NCBI RefSeq assembly: GCF_000687935.1
Contig: NZ_JHZZ01000001.1
Coordinates: forward strand, 1,426,001-1,490,000
DNA length: 64,000 nucleotides
Source of the DNA: Polaribacter sp. Hel_I_88
GTDB lineage: Bacteria; Bacteroidota; Bacteroidia; Flavobacteriales; Flavobacteriaceae
Direction: 5' to 3'
Position numbers and translations under genes: made by a program. The notes beneath the pieces are model-generated. The model did no database searches and was not told the origin of the DNA. It saw nothing but the letters and a program-made list of their open reading frames with translations. Positions 17,391 through 26,425 of this stretch are shown in pieces (positions within the stretch are counted from its first letter, which is position 1; each line of letters begins with the position of its first letter).

Positions 17391-17398
17391 GTCAAATT
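17391..17398 (+). promoter_or_regulatory. Putative -7 box for the first glutamate dehydrogenase
   Basis: TATTTTTG matches TAnnTTTG and ends 31 bases before the ATG at 17430. No TTG is found at the -33 distance. Confidence 0.4.
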
Positions 17399-17429
17399 TA
17401 TTCAATAAATAGTTATTAAAAATAGTAGT

Positions 17430-18767
17430 ATGAATGTAAAAGAAATTTTAACAAATCTAGAAACTAAACATCCTGGAGAAATAGAATATTTACAAGCTGT
17501 AAAAGAAGTTTTAGAGTCTATTGAGACAATATATAATGAAAATCCACAATACGAAGCTGCTAAAATTATAGAGCGTTTAGTAGAACCAGATCGAATTTTA
17601 ACCTTTAGAATTTCTTGGATTGATGATGCAGGTCAGGTACAAGTAAATTTAGGACATAGAATTCAATTTAATAATGCAATTGGCCCTTATAAAGGAGGAA
17701 TTCGCTTACACCCAAGTGTAAATTTAAGTATTTTAAAGTTTTTAGGATTTGAGCAAATCTTTAAAAATGCATTAACAACATTACCAATGGGTGGTGGAAA
17801 AGGAGGTTCTGATTTTAATCCTAAAGGAAAATCCGACACTGAAATTATGCGTTTTTGCCAAGCATTTATGTTAGAGTTGTGGAGAATGATTGGTCCAAGT
17901 ACAGATGTACCTGCTGGAGATATTGGAACTGGTGGAAGAGAAATTGGTTTTATGTATGGAATGTACAAAAAGTTACAACAACAACATACAGGTGTTTTTA
18001 CTGGAAAAGGTTTAAACTGGGGAGGAAGTTTAATAAGACCAGAAGCAACAGGTTTTGGTGGCGTTTACTTTACCAAAGAAATGCTTGAAACTAAGAATGA
18101 TACGTTTGTAGGAAAAACAATTGCACTTTCTGGTTTTGGAAATGTAACCTGGGGTGTGGCTTTAAAAATTACAGAATTAGGTGGAAAAGTAGTTACTATT
18201 TCTGGACCTGATGGTTATATTCATGACGAAAAAGGGTTGGATGCTGATAAAATAAATTACTTATTATATTTAAGAGCTTCTAATAACGATATCGTTTCTC
18301 CTTATGCAGACGAATTTCCTGAAGCTACATTTTACCCAAATGAAAAACCTTGGAGCGTAAAATGTGATATTGCAATGCCTTGTGCTACTCAAAATGAATT
18401 AAATGGAGATGATGCAGCTAAATTAGTTGCAAATGGTGTACAATATATAGCTGAAGTTTCTAATATGGGTTGTACTGCAGAGGCAGTTCATATTTTTCAT
18501 AAAGCTAAAATTTTATATGGACCAGGTAAAGCTGTAAATGCTGGTGGTGTTGCAACTTCTGGGTTAGAAATGACTCAAAATGCAATGAAAATGAATTGGA
18601 CTAAAGAAGAAGTAGATGATAAATTAGTTCAAATTATGCACTCTATTCATACAGCGTGTTTAAAATACGGAACTGAAGAAGATGGTTATATAAATTATGC
18701 TAAAGGAGCAAATATTGCAGGTTTTATTAAAGTAGCAGATTCTATGTTAGACTTAGGTGTTATTTAA
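17430..18767 (+). CDS. gdhA: Glutamate dehydrogenase, paralogue 1 (NAD-type coenzyme motif)
   Basis: Hexameric small-type glutamate dehydrogenase of 445 residues: 2-oxoglutarate + NH4+ + NAD(P)H to glutamate. Catalytic K124 sits in MGGGKGGSDF; the substrate-binding PYKGGIRLHP precedes it and GDIGTGGREIG follows. The coenzyme domain has GFGNV (235-239). At the end of the second beta strand the sequence is SGPDG (258-262), as in the NAD-specific enzyme of Clostridium symbiosum, rather than the SDS seen in NADP enzymes. So it may serve glutamate breakdown or have mixed specificity; that is inference. A strong terminator follows. Confidence 0.92.
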   Translation: MNVKEILTNLETKHPGEIEYLQAVKEVLESIETIYNENPQYEAAKIIERLVEPDRILTFRISWIDDAGQVQVNLGHRIQFNNAIGPYKGGIRLHPSVNLSILKFLGFEQIFKNALTTLPMGGGKGGSDFNPKGKSDTEIMRFCQAFMLELWRMIGPSTDVPAGDIGTGGREIGFMYGMYKKLQQQHTGVFTGKGLNWGGSLIRPEATGFGGVYFTKEMLETKNDTFVGKTIALSGFGNVTWGVALKITELGGKVVTISGPDGYIHDEKGLDADKINYLLYLRASNNDIVSPYADEFPEATFYPNEKPWSVKCDIAMPCATQNELNGDDAAKLVANGVQYIAEVSNMGCTAEAVHIFHKAKILYGPGKAVNAGGVATSGLEMTQNAMKMNWTKEEVDDKLVQIMHSIHTACLKYGTEEDGYINYAKGANIAGFIKVADSMLDLGVI

Positions 18768-18792
18768 ACTAAGCAACATATTTAAAGAAGAA

Positions 18793-18816
18793 AAAGCATC
18801 ATTTAGTTGATGCTTT
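18793..18816 (+). terminator. Rho-independent terminator after gdh paralogue 1
   Basis: AAAGCATCA (18793-18801), a TTTAGT loop, then TGATGCTTT (18808-18816), followed by an unbroken T-run. Confidence 0.88.
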
Positions 18817-18947
18817 TTTTTTGCATCAAACTAAAATATCAAACTTCATATTTATATTAATAATTTTTTGGAAACATCGATATTATTCTATTTGTACAAT
18901 TTTTCATCAATTATTTCGCAATAAATTATGATGAAAAACTAAGTCAT

Positions 18948-19046
18948 CAATTCACGAACTTTAATTATTGTAAAATATTTTTGTTTACCAACATAAAAAT
19001 CCAAAGGATTTTTAAAATTAGTGAATTCGTGGCAAAAATTTGATAC
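18948..19046 (+). repeat. Dispersed MITE-like repeat, copy B
   Basis: Same block order and orientation as 979-1116: aattcacgaa, ttaattattgtaaaatattttt, ataaaaatccaaaggattt, gtgaattcgtggc, aaaaatttgatac. At about 99 bases it is the compact form. Its ends are short inverted repeats. Confidence 0.65.
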
Positions 19047-19253
19047 AATCGAAAATTTGAAATTAAATGTTAGAAAGTTTTAATTTAGTCTTGGTTCTTA
19101 AAACGAAGCAATCTTATCATTTTTTATCAAACAAAATAAATTTTATTTTAAATTGATGTAATAATAATAAGATACTTAATTTTATAGCATTGAAAATTAT
19201 TATATTTACAGCATTATCTTTTATATAATTCGTAAAAAAACATACTTTAAATT

Positions 19254-20597
19254 ATGGAATCAAAAATTAAAGAGTTCATGAAAATGGTTAAAACTAGAAA
19301 TAACCATGAACCAGAATTTTTACAAGCTGTTCAAGAAGTTGCAGAAACTGTAATTCCTTACATCGCAAAAAATGATATTTATAATGGTAAAAACATTCTT
19401 CTAAGAATGGTAGAACCAGAAAGATTAATTTCTTTTAGAGTTAGTTGGGTAGATGATGATGGAGAAATACAAGTAAATAGAGGGTATAGAATACAAATGA
19501 ACTCTGCAATTGGTCCATATAAAGGTGGTTTGCGTTTTCACCCAACAGTAAATGCAAGTATTTTAAAGTTTTTGGCTTTTGAACAAGTATTCAAAAACTC
19601 TTTAACAACTTTGCCAATGGGTGGTGGAAAAGGAGGTTCTGATTTTGATCCAAAAGGAAAATCAGATAATGAAATTATGCGTTTTTGTCATGCTTTTATG
19701 AGCGAATTGTTTAGACATATTGGTTCAAATACTGATGTGCCAGCTGGAGATATTGGTGTAGGAGCTAGAGAAATTGGTTTTATGTTTGGTAAATATAAGC
19801 AGCTTTGTAACGAATTTACTGGGGTTTTAACTGGTAAAGGGCAATCTTGGGGTGGTTCTTTAATTAGGCCAGAAGCAACAGGTTATGGAAATGTTTATTT
19901 TGCAGACAATATGCTAAAGCGAAAAAATGATTCCTTTAAAGGAAAAAAAGTTGTTATTTCTGGTGCAGGAAATGTAGCCCAATATGCAGCTGAAAAAGCG
20001 ATTGAATTAGGCGCAACTATTTTAACATTATCAGATTCTGGAGGTTATATTTTTGATGAAGATGGAATTGATACAGAAAAGTTAAAACACGTAATGTATA
20101 TCAAAAATGAAAAAAGAGGACGAATTAGCGAATATGTAGATAAATATCCGAATGCAAAATATGTTGAGGGAGAAAGACCTTGGTCTGTAAAATGCGACAT
20201 TGCTTTGCCTTGTGCAACTCAAAATGAGTTAAATGGCAAGGAAGCTAAAATGTTAATCGATAATGGTTGTATGTGTGTTTCTGAGGGTGCAAATATGCCT
20301 TCAACTCCAGATGCAGTGCATGCTTTTACAAAGGCAAAAATACTATTTGCTCCAGGAAAAGCAAGTAACGCTGGTGGAGTTGCAACTTCTGGTTTAGAAA
20401 TGTCTCAAAACTCATTAAGAATTTCTTGGTCTAGAGAAGAAGTAGATTCTAGATTAAAAGATATTATGGAAGATATTCATGATTCTTGCGTACAATATGG
20501 AGAACAAGAAGATGGTTCTATAGATTATATAACTGGCGCAAATATTGCAGGTTTTGTAAAAGTTGCAGATGCTATGTTGGCTCAAGGTGTTATTTAA
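19254..20597 (+). CDS. gdhA: Glutamate dehydrogenase, paralogue 2 (NADP-type coenzyme motif)
   Basis: A 447-residue glutamate dehydrogenase of the same family as the upstream gene. Catalytic K126 lies in MGGGKGGSDFDPKGKSD; PYKGGLRFHP and GDIGVGAREIG are present. The coenzyme site reads GAGNV (237-241) and then SDSGG (260-264), as in E. coli GdhA (ASDSSG), and the C-terminus FVKVADAMLAQGVI matches E. coli closely. It is therefore probably the NADPH-dependent assimilatory enzyme. It has its own terminator. Codon use and base composition match the neighbours, so recent transfer is not suggested. Confidence 0.93.
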   Translation: MESKIKEFMKMVKTRNNHEPEFLQAVQEVAETVIPYIAKNDIYNGKNILLRMVEPERLISFRVSWVDDDGEIQVNRGYRIQMNSAIGPYKGGLRFHPTVNASILKFLAFEQVFKNSLTTLPMGGGKGGSDFDPKGKSDNEIMRFCHAFMSELFRHIGSNTDVPAGDIGVGAREIGFMFGKYKQLCNEFTGVLTGKGQSWGGSLIRPEATGYGNVYFADNMLKRKNDSFKGKKVVISGAGNVAQYAAEKAIELGATILTLSDSGGYIFDEDGIDTEKLKHVMYIKNEKRGRISEYVDKYPNAKYVEGERPWSVKCDIALPCATQNELNGKEAKMLIDNGCMCVSEGANMPSTPDAVHAFTKAKILFAPGKASNAGGVATSGLEMSQNSLRISWSREEVDSRLKDIMEDIHDSCVQYGEQEDGSIDYITGANIAGFVKVADAMLAQGVI

Positions 20598-20625
20598 AAA
20601 AAGCAATTACGTTAGTATAAATAGG

Positions 20626-20651
20626 AAACGCATCAATGTATTGATGCGTTT
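20626..20651 (+). terminator. Rho-independent terminator after gdh paralogue 2
   Basis: AAACGCATCAA (20626-20636), a TGTA loop and TTGATGCGTTT (20641-20651), then a T-run. An 11-bp perfect stem. Confidence 0.9.
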
Positions 20652-20679
20652 TTTTGTTTTTTTGTGCTGATATAAAAAT

Positions 20680-21303
20680 ATGGACATTTTTCTCTTTATA
20701 GTTTTGGGTTTTTTTATAGCTGCTGGAGGCAGTATAACCCCTAGTTTTTTAAATTTAACGGTAGTAAAATTTAGTTTAAGAAATGGTGTAAAACCAGCAC
20801 TTTATTTAATTGGTGGTTATGCAACTGTTTTATTTTTTCAGGCAAATATTGGTGCGTATTTATCGAATATTTTAATGGAAAATTCAGAATATATTACCTT
20901 AATTCAAAAAATAGGAACTGGTATTTTACTATTGTTATCAATCAATTTTTTTAGATTGTATTTTACATCAAAAGAGAAAAAAGAAAAAGTAGATATTCCT
21001 AAATCTAAGGCCTATTTTCATGGAGTTTTAATGTCTTCTTTAAACACAATTGCTATTCCTTTTTATTTTACATCAATTTCCTTTTTAATAGGATTAGAGT
21101 ATTTTGAATATTCCTATTTAAATGGATTTTTCTTCTCTATTGGTTCAACTTTGGGTTCTTTTACATTGTATTCTTTGTATGCAATTGTTGCCAATAAAAT
21201 TGAAGATAAGTTAACATATATTGCCACAAAAATGGATTTTATTTTAGGCTGTTTAACTGGTTTTGTTGCAATTGCAAATGCTGTATATTTGTATATCCAA
21301 TAA
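20680..21303 (+). CDS. LysE-family transporter 1
   Basis: A 207-residue inner-membrane protein with six hydrophobic segments. The LysE/RhtB-type first helix and loop are seen as GFFIAAGGSITPSFLNLTVVKFSLRNGVKPALYLIGGYA, where GSITPS stands in for the family's G-P-x-P loop. Members export amino acids or other small polar molecules. It is followed after 1 base by a second gene of the same family, indicating tandem duplication and perhaps a two-component transporter. It starts 28 bases after the previous terminator. Confidence 0.75.
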   Translation: MDIFLFIVLGFFIAAGGSITPSFLNLTVVKFSLRNGVKPALYLIGGYATVLFFQANIGAYLSNILMENSEYITLIQKIGTGILLLLSINFFRLYFTSKEKKEKVDIPKSKAYFHGVLMSSLNTIAIPFYFTSISFLIGLEYFEYSYLNGFFFSIGSTLGSFTLYSLYAIVANKIEDKLTYIATKMDFILGCLTGFVAIANAVYLYIQ

Positions 21304-21353
21304 TATGTCTTGAATTTATTTTTACTTTTTTCTTCGGATTTTTCTTTTCGTTT

Positions 21354-21941
21354 GTGGGCTCAATTACTCCAAGTATGTTAAATATGACTGCTTTAAAAGT
21401 TAGTTTAGAAATTGATGAAAAAGCCTCAAATAGTTATGCCTTAGGGGTTTGTTTAGTAGTAATTCCACAAGTTTATATTGCTATAATTCTAACAAAATAC
21501 ATTACTGAAAACCCAACAATTTTAGAATCTTTAGAGAAAGCAGGAATTGTAATTTTCTTTCTATTATCATTCTATTTTTATAGAGAATCTAAAAAAAGTA
21601 AAATTCAAGTGGAAGGTATCACATCAAAAAAACAAAATACTTTTTTAACAGGAATTACCTTATCACTTTTAAACATGTTTGCCATTCCTTTTTTCTGTGG
21701 AATAGCAGTGTTATTAGAATCTTTTAAATTTTTTGGTTTTGATATTTTCTCGGTAATTTCTTTTATTTTAGGTTCTGTAATTGGAACCTATTATATCCTC
21801 TTTTTATATGGAAAATTTGCAAAAACGATTCAAAAAAGAACTGGAAAAATCACAAAAGATATCAACCTTATATTAAGTATTTTAACAGCATTTGTTGCTC
21901 TTTTTTCTTTGATTAAGTTGATTTATGGTTCTATGACTTAA
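21354..21941 (+). CDS. LysE-family transporter 2, start region disrupted
   Basis: A tandem paralogue of the upstream gene: GSITPSMLNMTALKVSLEIDEKASNSYALGV matches that gene's GSITPSFLNLT region. The first usable start in frame is GTG 21354, just before GSITPS, which would delete the first membrane helix. Upstream, in the same frame from 21306, the bases encode CLEFIFTFFFGFFFSFV, clearly the lost helix, and an ATG lies at 21305-21307 but one base out of frame and followed by TGA. One extra T after this ATG would explain it (ATG-CTT-GAA restored on removal). So it is either a frameshifted gene, a sequencing error, or a gene using a rare start (ATA 21303). Confidence 0.65.
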   Translation: MGSITPSMLNMTALKVSLEIDEKASNSYALGVCLVVIPQVYIAIILTKYITENPTILESLEKAGIVIFFLLSFYFYRESKKSKIQVEGITSKKQNTFLTGITLSLLNMFAIPFFCGIAVLLESFKFFGFDIFSVISFILGSVIGTYYILFLYGKFAKTIQKRTGKITKDINLILSILTAFVALFSLIKLIYGSMT

Positions 21942-22166
21942 ATTTTTTTTTAAGACTTTCTACCTCTTTTAAATTTTTGAAAGTAAATCTTTATATCCTA
22001 TTTTTAGATTTTAAATATTTTAAGATAGAACAAAATTAACAGCAACTCACCAAAAGTAATGTTACATTATGATAGAAAACAAATAAATAGTTTTTGTTTA
22101 TTAAAATTTATAGAATTAGTATCTTGTTTTTAAACCATTTATATTTACAAACTAAATTTCTTAAAT

Positions 22167-23822
22167 ATGATTTCAAAATATTACGATATTAAAAACTTAA
22201 AAGGTGATTTAACTGGAGGTTTGGTTGCAGGTGTTGTTGCACTTCCTTTGGCATTAGCTTTTGGTGTACAATCTGGTTTGGGTGCAATTGCAGGCTTATA
22301 TGGTGCAATTGCAGTTGGTATTTTTGCAGCTATTTTTGGAGGAACAGCTACACAAGCAAGTGGTCCAACTGGCCCAATGACAGTAGTTTCTGCAGCATTA
22401 GTTGCAAGTGCAATAGAGCTTACAGGAAGCCTAGAAAATGCCATGGGTATTATTGTACTCACATTTCTTTTAGGCGGAATTTTTCAAATTATTTTTGGGT
22501 TTATCAACATTGCTAGTTATGTAAAATATTTTCCTTATCCTGTAGTTTCTGGTTTTATGAGTGGAGTTGGGTTAATAATTATTATTCTACAATTATTTCC
22601 TTTTGCAGGTTTATCATCAGCAAAATCAACTTGGTTGGTAATGCAAGATCTACCAAGAATGTTTACAGATTTTAATTGGCAAGCATTGGTATTAGGAGGT
22701 TTAACAGTTTTTGTATACTACGTTTTTCCATATATTACAAAAATAATTCCAAGTGCTTTGGTTGCTTTAATCGTGGCTTCAATTGCTGCTTATTTTTTGC
22801 AATGGGATGTTCCAATAATTGGCGAAATTCCTTCTGGTTTGCCTTCTTTACAAATTGATGGACTTTTATCAATCGATTCAAATGCTTATATGTTAATTAT
22901 AGAATATGCTTTAGTGCTTTCTGTTTTAGGTTCTATAGATTCCTTATTAACTTCTGTTATTGCAGATAATATGACCAAAACAAAACACAATAGTAATAGA
23001 GAATTAATTGGGCAAGGAATTGGAAACGCAATCGCTGCAATATTTGGCGGAATTCCTGGAGCTGGCGCAACAAAAGGAACTGTGGTAAATATTAATTCTG
23101 GAGGAACAACTAGAGTTTCAGGAACTATTCATGGTTTGGTTATGCTAACAGTTTTATTAGGTTTAGGAACATTAGCTGGGTATATTCCTTTAGCAGTTTT
23201 AGCAGGTTTATTAATACCAATTGGTTTTAAAATTATTGATACAAAAGGTTTAAAACACCTTTTAAGAGTGCCAAAGGCAGATGCTTTTGTGTTGATATTA
23301 GTATTGCTAATTACAACTTTTGGAAGTTTAATTCAAGCTGTAGGAATTGGGTTATTATTAGCATCATTACTATTTATGAAACGTGCAAGTGATATTGGAG
23401 AACAAGGATTAAGAGTTGGAACGTTAGCTGGTTTTGATGGCGAAAAACCCTGGCAAGATGAATTAGAATTTTATGAAAATTACAAAGACAAAGTATTTAT
23501 AAAACATTTATATGGACCTTTATTTTTCGGGTTTACGTCTCATTTTCAAGATGAAATGAAAAACATTCCAGACGATGTTAAAGCATTGATTATAAGAATG
23601 GATAGAGTTCCTTATATAGATCAATCTGGTTTGTATGCTTTAGAAAACTCGGTTTTAGAATTGCATACTAAAGGGGTAAAAGTAATTTTGACAGCTGTGC
23701 AAGAACAACCAAAAGATAAATTAGCATCTATCGATATTGTACCAGATTTAATTTCTGAAGAGCACATATTTGATAACATAAATGATGCTTTCGATTATTT
23801 AAAGACAAATTTTAAATTATAA
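22167..23822 (+). CDS. SulP-family anion transporter with STAS domain
   Basis: Inner-membrane protein of 551 residues: about 12-14 helices followed by a STAS domain (about 440-551). GLVAGVVALPLALAFGVQSGLG opens the SulP domain; ATQASGPTGPMTVV is the conserved substrate-site segment; the STAS domain has MDRVPYIDQSGLYALENSV. SulP proteins move bicarbonate, sulfate or other anions, often with Na+ in marine bacteria; no adjacent carbonic anhydrase or sulfate gene decides between them. There are 225 bases without a visible gene before it. The hydrolase gene follows after 12 bases and may share the transcript. Confidence 0.9.
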   Translation: MISKYYDIKNLKGDLTGGLVAGVVALPLALAFGVQSGLGAIAGLYGAIAVGIFAAIFGGTATQASGPTGPMTVVSAALVASAIELTGSLENAMGIIVLTFLLGGIFQIIFGFINIASYVKYFPYPVVSGFMSGVGLIIIILQLFPFAGLSSAKSTWLVMQDLPRMFTDFNWQALVLGGLTVFVYYVFPYITKIIPSALVALIVASIAAYFLQWDVPIIGEIPSGLPSLQIDGLLSIDSNAYMLIIEYALVLSVLGSIDSLLTSVIADNMTKTKHNSNRELIGQGIGNAIAAIFGGIPGAGATKGTVVNINSGGTTRVSGTIHGLVMLTVLLGLGTLAGYIPLAVLAGLLIPIGFKIIDTKGLKHLLRVPKADAFVLILVLLITTFGSLIQAVGIGLLLASLLFMKRASDIGEQGLRVGTLAGFDGEKPWQDELEFYENYKDKVFIKHLYGPLFFGFTSHFQDEMKNIPDDVKALIIRMDRVPYIDQSGLYALENSVLELHTKGVKVILTAVQEQPKDKLASIDIVPDLISEEHIFDNINDAFDYLKTNFKL

Positions 23823-23834
23823 ATAGTTACTATT

Positions 23835-24686
23835 TTGAATGATATTAAGATTGTAAAACAGATACTTTTAGAAGGAAAACACCAAAAACCAATTGTAACT
23901 GATGTTTTTTACAAAGAAACTCATCAACCAAAAAAAATAGTAATTTTTTGCCATGGTTATAAAGGTTTTAAAGATTGGGGAGCTTGGAATTTAATGGCAG
24001 AACAGTTTGCAGAAGCAGGTTTTTTCTTTATAAAATTCAACTTTGCATATAATGGAGGAACTCCAGAAAACCCAATTGATTTTCCAGATTTAGAAGCTTT
24101 TGGAAACAACAATTACACCAAAGAATTAGATGATCTAAAAAGTGTTTTAGATTGGATTTCATCCGAAGAAAAGTTTAAAACCGAAGTTAATATTGATGAT
24201 ATTGCTGTAATTGGTCATAGTAGAGGTGGAGGAATTGTGTTGATAAAAGCCAGTGAAGACGCAAGAATAAAAAAGGTGATTTCTTTGGCTTCAATTTCAG
24301 ATATTGGCTCAAGAAGTTCTGTTACTGGCGATTTAGAAAATTGGAAAAAAGATGGCGTAAAATATGTTGTAAATGGAAGAACGAAACAGCAAATGCCACA
24401 TTTTTATCAATTTTATGAGGATTTTAAAGCCAATGAACAACGTTTAAATATTCAAAAAGCTGTAGAACAAATTCAAATTCCACAATTGGTAATTCATGGT
24501 GATAAAGATACTTCTGTTGCTATTGTTGAAGGTCATAAAATACATTCTTGGAATGCAGAAAGCGCTTTAAAAATCATCGAAAACGCAGATCACGTTTTTA
24601 ATGTTTCTCATCCTTGGGAAAAAGAAAATGTTTCAAAAGAATTAAAAGAAGTTATAGAAATTTGTATTGATTTTTTAAAGGATTAA
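23835..24686 (+). CDS. Alpha/beta hydrolase (dienelactone-hydrolase-like)
   Basis: A 283-residue cytosolic alpha/beta hydrolase. The oxyanion region FCHGYKGFKDWGAWN, the nucleophile elbow GHSRGGG, a late aspartate in IHGDKDTSV and the histidine in NADHVFNVSHPW complete the Ser-Asp-His triad. The start is TTG 23835, because the nearby ATG at 23839 is out of frame. The substrate is unknown; the subfamily hydrolyses small esters. Nearest neighbours are the SulP transporter (12 bases upstream) and a lipoprotein gene (6 bases downstream). Confidence 0.82.
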   Translation: MNDIKIVKQILLEGKHQKPIVTDVFYKETHQPKKIVIFCHGYKGFKDWGAWNLMAEQFAEAGFFFIKFNFAYNGGTPENPIDFPDLEAFGNNNYTKELDDLKSVLDWISSEEKFKTEVNIDDIAVIGHSRGGGIVLIKASEDARIKKVISLASISDIGSRSSVTGDLENWKKDGVKYVVNGRTKQQMPHFYQFYEDFKANEQRLNIQKAVEQIQIPQLVIHGDKDTSVAIVEGHKIHSWNAESALKIIENADHVFNVSHPWEKENVSKELKEVIEICIDFLKD

Positions 24687-24692
24687 AATCAT

Positions 24693-25295
24693 ATGAAAAG
24701 AAAATCTAATTTTTTTTTACTATTGATTATTGGATTCGTTATTTTTTCTTCATGCTTTTCAAATATAAACGATAAGAAGTTAAATATAGAAATATATGAC
24801 TGTGTAGAGAAAAAATCAAAAAAACTTTTACAAGGACAATATAATATTTACGAAGAGTTTATAAAAACCGAAAAATTATTAATAGAGGAAGGCATCTTAT
24901 TAGACAACAGTAAGATTAGCTACAAGAAAGCTTTGACAGAGCTTTTTGACTCAAAAAAAACAAAAGCCAAATACTTAAAAAGTTACAATAAAATTTTAGA
25001 TAATATAGATTATTCAGGGATGTTATTTTTTTCAGAAACACTTACAACTCCATTCTCTTGTATTGGATTTTATTTAGAAAAGAATAACTTACATAAAACA
25101 GATAATTATTCTAAATATTATAAGGTTTTAAAAAAGGCATATCAAGATATGACACCTGAAAACCCTCAAATTTATTATGATTTAATTGATTTTACTCCAA
25201 ACTATAAAATGGATGAAATTATTTTCAGAGCTCCAATTATTTCAGTTTTTATTGGTGTTTTATATCATAATGTAAGTATAGATTTGTTTAAATAA
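24693..25295 (+). CDS. Hypothetical lipoprotein
   Basis: A 200-residue protein with a type II signal peptide (FFLLLIIGFVIFSSCFSN; the lipobox cysteine is at about residue 21). The mature part is lysine-rich and helical (KKSKKLLQGQYNIYEEF, LTELFDSKKTKAKYLKSYNKIL) and resembles no family I recognise. It lies 6 bases after the hydrolase gene. Its stop overlaps the dinB ATG (TAATG), so it may be translated together with dinB, though a shared function is unlikely. Confidence 0.6.
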   Translation: MKRKSNFFLLLIIGFVIFSSCFSNINDKKLNIEIYDCVEKKSKKLLQGQYNIYEEFIKTEKLLIEEGILLDNSKISYKKALTELFDSKKTKAKYLKSYNKILDNIDYSGMLFFSETLTTPFSCIGFYLEKNNLHKTDNYSKYYKVLKKAYQDMTPENPQIYYDLIDFTPNYKMDEIIFRAPIISVFIGVLYHNVSIDLFK

Positions 25296-26377
25296 TGGAA
25301 TTACAACCTCCTTTTCGCAAGATAATTCATGTAGATATGGATGCATATTATGCATCTGTAGCAGAATTAGACAACCCAGAATTGCGAGGAAAAGCAATTG
25401 CTGTTGGTGGAGGTGGAGATAGAGGAGTCGTTTCTGCTGCAAGTTACGAAGCCAGAAAATTCGGTGTAAAATCTGCCATGAGTAATGTTTTAGCGAAACA
25501 AAAATGCCCACATATTATTTTTGTAAAATCGGATTTTGCACGGTATAAAGAGTTATCAGCACAAATAAGAGAAATTTTTTACGAATACACAGATTTGGTA
25601 GAACCTTTGTCTTTAGATGAAGCTTATTTGGATGTAACAGTTAATAAAAAAAACAATCCTTCTGCAAATGATATTGCAAGAGAAATCCGCCAGAAAATAT
25701 TTGAAAAGACAGGTTTACGAGCCTCAGCAGGAATTTCTATCAATAAGTTTATTGCAAAAGTAGCATCCGATATTAACAAACCTAATGGTCAAAAAACTAT
25801 TCATCCTGAAGAAGTTATCAAATTTTTAGAAGAATTACCTGTCAATAAATTTTACGGAGTTGGTAAAGTAACCGCTGCAAAAATGTACAATTTAGGCATT
25901 TTTGTTGGGAACGATTTAAAGAAAAAATCCTTGGAAGAACTATCACTTTTATTTGGGAAATCTGGTAATCACTATTATAATATTGTAAGAGGAATTCATA
26001 ATAGCGAAGTAAAACCTAATAGAATTCGAAAATCGGTTGGCGCAGAAAGAACGTTTAGAGAAAATATTTCTTCGGAAATTTTTATGTTAGAAAAATTGCA
26101 TGATATTGCTGATGAAATTGAAAAACGAATGCAAAAAAGCAATTCTAAAGGAAAAACAATTACCTTAAAAATTAAATATTCGGATTTTACAAGACAGACA
26201 AGAAGCAAAACAATGGAGCAATATATGAGTAAAAAAGAAGAGTTTTTCCCTATTGTAAAAGAATTGTTATATCAAGAAGTATTGGCAAATTCGGTACGTC
26301 TTTTAGGACTTTCTTTTAGCAATTTGAACATCAATAAGAAAGAACCAATTTGGGTGCAATTAAAGTTTGATTTCTAA
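25295..26377 (+). CDS. dinB: DNA polymerase IV (Y family)
   Basis: Translesion DNA polymerase of 360 residues, normal for DinB. The metal-binding residues D14 (HVDMDAYYA) and D108-E109 (SLDEAYLDV) are intact, as is the steric-gate Tyr in AYYA. GISINKFIAKVASDINKPNGQ and the helix-hairpin-helix LPVNKFYGVGKVTAAKMYNLGI follow, then the little-finger domain. The C-terminus (WVQLKFDF) looks like a short beta-clamp-binding peptide: xQLxxF fits QLKFDF. It copies past DNA lesions at a cost in fidelity. No LexA-type operator was identified. Confidence 0.95.
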   Translation: MELQPPFRKIIHVDMDAYYASVAELDNPELRGKAIAVGGGGDRGVVSAASYEARKFGVKSAMSNVLAKQKCPHIIFVKSDFARYKELSAQIREIFYEYTDLVEPLSLDEAYLDVTVNKKNNPSANDIAREIRQKIFEKTGLRASAGISINKFIAKVASDINKPNGQKTIHPEEVIKFLEELPVNKFYGVGKVTAAKMYNLGIFVGNDLKKKSLEELSLLFGKSGNHYYNIVRGIHNSEVKPNRIRKSVGAERTFRENISSEIFMLEKLHDIADEIEKRMQKSNSKGKTITLKIKYSDFTRQTRSKTMEQYMSKKEEFFPIVKELLYQEVLANSVRLLGLSFSNLNINKKEPIWVQLKFDF

Positions 26378-26425
26378 TTTTTCCTGCAAAATTTCAAAAA
26401 ACATTTAGGTATTTTCTAATAAATA

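Larger units (their letters stand above)
18768..19253. other. Spacer between the two glutamate dehydrogenase genes
   Basis: 486 bases without a gene. It contains the terminator of the first gene (18793-18816), the dispersed repeat copy B (18948-19046) and, near 19200, an AT-rich region (TATATTTAC) that may be the promoter of the second gene. The separate terminator shows the two paralogues are not one operon. Confidence 0.6.
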
